Below, one piece after another: positions 14,884-15,663 of a stretch of 15,663 nt of DNA. The notes under the pieces are model-generated. The model was not told the DNA's origin, did no database searches, and saw only the letters and a list, made by a program, of their open reading frames with translations. Position 1 is the stretch's first letter. Each line of letters starts with the position of its first letter. The DNA lies in assembly GCA_955652655.1 (NCBI GenBank), contig CATPCK010000240.1, forward strand, positions 1 to 15,663, written 5' to 3'. The DNA comes from an uncultured Ktedonobacteraceae bacterium. Lineage in GTDB: Bacteria; Chloroflexota; Ktedonobacteria; Ktedonobacterales; Ktedonobacteraceae. A program made the translations under genes and the position numbers.

Positions 14884-15279
14884 AAAGAAAAAACCCTCGC
14901 TCCCTTCCTGAACATTGAAGAAGGGACGAGAGTAGTATGTTTATGCTACACCCGTGGTGCCACCCCTATTGTCTTTCAATCTCTCGAAGGAGAGATGCCA
15001 CTCACTGGCGACGCCCTGGCTTACTGCATTGTAGCAAGGGTGGAAAGACCACTTTATTGCTGGTTGTTGTACTGCGTGGGAACCACCCACCTGTACCTAC
15101 TTGCCCCTGTCGAGGTACGCTCTTGTATCCTACAGCAAGCTTTCTTCGGTCAGCCGCTCACGAAGGCGTTTTGAGAGGGATGATATCCATTCCGAACTTC
15201 CACTCTGTTTCGGATCGCTGTCGGTTTCCGCTCTCATACTCTGTTCGTTCAACGCGGGTCAGTGTTTCTAAATTGTCTT
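14884..15279 (-). promoter_or_regulatory. T-box riboswitch leader, probable arginine specifier (CGC)
   Basis: The leader controls the argG-argH-argG operon by sensing uncharged tRNA. In the minus-strand transcript, a basal helix ACGAA/UUCGU encloses a specifier loop with AGUA on the 5' side and AAAACGCC on the 3' side. Next, UGAGAG pairs with CUCUCA, and UCCGAA pairs with UUCGGA in the distal arm. The codon-like triplet in the loop is CGC (15168-15166), an Arg codon that fits the operon. The T-box core (14967-14951) reads AGGGGUGGCACCACGGG, with UGGC as the expected acceptor-pairing bulge. AGGG can pair with CCCU, and ACG with CGU, of the downstream CGUCCCU (14928-14922) to make the antiterminator, which excludes the terminator. 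The folding was done by eye. T-box identity is strong and the specifier is probable. Confidence 0.92.
14888..14930 (-). terminator. Intrinsic terminator of the T-box leader
   Basis: On the minus strand, CTCGTCCCTTC (14930-14920) pairs with GAAGGGAGCGAG (14907-14896), with one bulged G, and is followed by GG and six Ts, then CTTT. The left arm is shared with the antiterminator, so terminator and antiterminator are mutually exclusive. Confidence 0.92.
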
Positions 15280-15284
15280 TGTTA

Positions 15285-15313
15285 AGCATACCAGTTTATT
15301 TTTGAAATGTCAA
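15285..15313 (-). promoter_or_regulatory. Promoter of the arginine operon
   Basis: On the minus strand, a perfect TTGACA (15313-15308) is followed after exactly 17 nt by TATGCT (15290-15285, 4/6 match). The predicted start is near 15278-15279, just before the T-box leader and about 440 nt upstream of the first ATG. Confidence 0.8.
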
Positions 15314-15528
15314 CTAAAGAATTGAGGGCGAGCATATGCGATATATTTACGAGGAAATGTCTCTGATTTTGCGACATAATGTTTTGGGATGGGGAAAAGG
15401 ATCAAAGGTATGTTATAATATATGGATAGACTGAAACTATTATCACCAACCGCCTCAATCCATCTCCCACCAAAGCTCAGAAACACCACACAAGAAATAC
15501 ACCAATCGCTTATAGTAAACCTGGTTCT
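15314..15528. other. Intergenic DNA, no gene supported
   Basis: Upstream of the arginine promoter. No reading frame on either strand has convincing codon structure or a ribosome site. A TATAAT occurs at 15414-15419 on the plus strand, but no suitable -35 hexamer lies 16-18 nt upstream. Confidence 0.5.
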
Positions 15529-15618
15529 CCGTCAAGTTTGACTTTGTTGGCGAATGACGGTTCTGGTGGAAATGAGGGATGCGACCAGCCAAGGGCGACC
15601 ACAAGGGATCGCCCCTAC
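15529..15618. repeat. Probable dispersed intergenic repeat with two inverted repeats
   Basis: CCGTCA (15529-15534) is mirrored by TGACGG (15555-15560). Further right, GGGCGA (15593-15598) is mirrored by TCGCCC (15609-15614) around CCACAAGGGA. The second element, GGGCGACCACAAGGGATCGC followed by CCCTAC, resembles REP-like repeats found in many copies in Chloroflexota and cyanobacterial genomes (from memory). A 66-codon minus-strand reading frame here is best explained by the repeat. Confidence 0.45.
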
Positions 15619-15663
15619 CATGCCACGAAGTCCCTTCCCAGGCCCATTCGTCCATCGTCGGGA

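Noticed and set aside
15187..15197. AUC, UAU, CAU or GAU as the T-box specifier codon in the transcript segment GGAUAUCAUCC
   Set aside because: This segment lies distal to the UGAGAG/CUCUCA helix, whereas the AGUA-containing specifier loop faces AAAACGCC. Only CGC fits both the geometry and the arginine genes.
15414..15419. TATAAT on the plus strand as a promoter
   Set aside because: The hexamer 17 nt upstream is GGGGAA and no gene lies downstream within the window.
15455..15655. 66-codon minus-strand reading frame at the right edge
   Set aside because: No ribosome site, odd composition (many Trp/His/Arg), and it overlaps inverted-repeat DNA. Best explained as translation of a repeat.

Overview
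The window looks like a chromosomal segment from a mid-GC bacterium, most probably Chloroflexota and perhaps class Ktedonobacteria. That placement is my inference from gene style: zinc-ribbon membrane proteins, a mechanosensitive channel MscL with an added zinc ribbon, a YybS/DUF2232-like protein heading an ECF transporter operon, and a T-box leader. No rRNA, tRNA, CRISPR array, transposase or phage gene was seen.

Layout. Bases 1-648 hold the 3' part of a signal peptidase I gene that enters from the left edge. It runs convergently into, and overlaps by 42 nt, a zinc-ribbon/single-pass membrane protein gene (607-1590, minus). Next come an unrecognised 144-aa protein (1711-2145, minus) and the divergent mutS2 (2343-4802, plus). 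A perfect 15-bp hairpin (4817-4853) ends mutS2 and faces the end of a four-gene minus-strand operon (8458 to 4896): a polytopic membrane protein, ecfA1, ecfA2 and ecfT. All four are joined by overlapping stop/start codons, so this is a translationally coupled ECF-type importer whose likely S-component has unknown substrate. A 356-bp divergent intergenic region (8459-8814) carries a good sigma70-type promoter and a long structured leader for this operon. It also contains the ribosome binding site of mscL on the other strand. mscL and apt (adenine salvage) follow on the plus strand, then a convergent YdjA-like nitroreductase.

The right third is an arginine biosynthesis operon read on the minus strand. 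A strong promoter (about 15285-15313) starts a roughly 440-nt leader containing a T-box riboswitch: Stem I, the T-box core, antiterminator, and an intrinsic terminator with a U run. The codon in the specifier loop appears to be CGC (Arg). The genes are a divergent argininosuccinate synthase paralogue, argH, then a standard argininosuccinate synthase. Two argG-type genes flank one argH, and the operon appears to be switched on when tRNA-Arg is uncharged. Upstream of the promoter, the last 340 bp contain no convincing gene but do hold inverted-repeat DNA that looks like a dispersed intergenic repeat.

The points most worth a second look are the duplicated argG under an Arg T-box, the orphan S-component-like gene with its long leader, the MscL-zinc ribbon fusion, and the palindromic cluster at 10746-10822. 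I saw no defence or secondary-metabolite system here.
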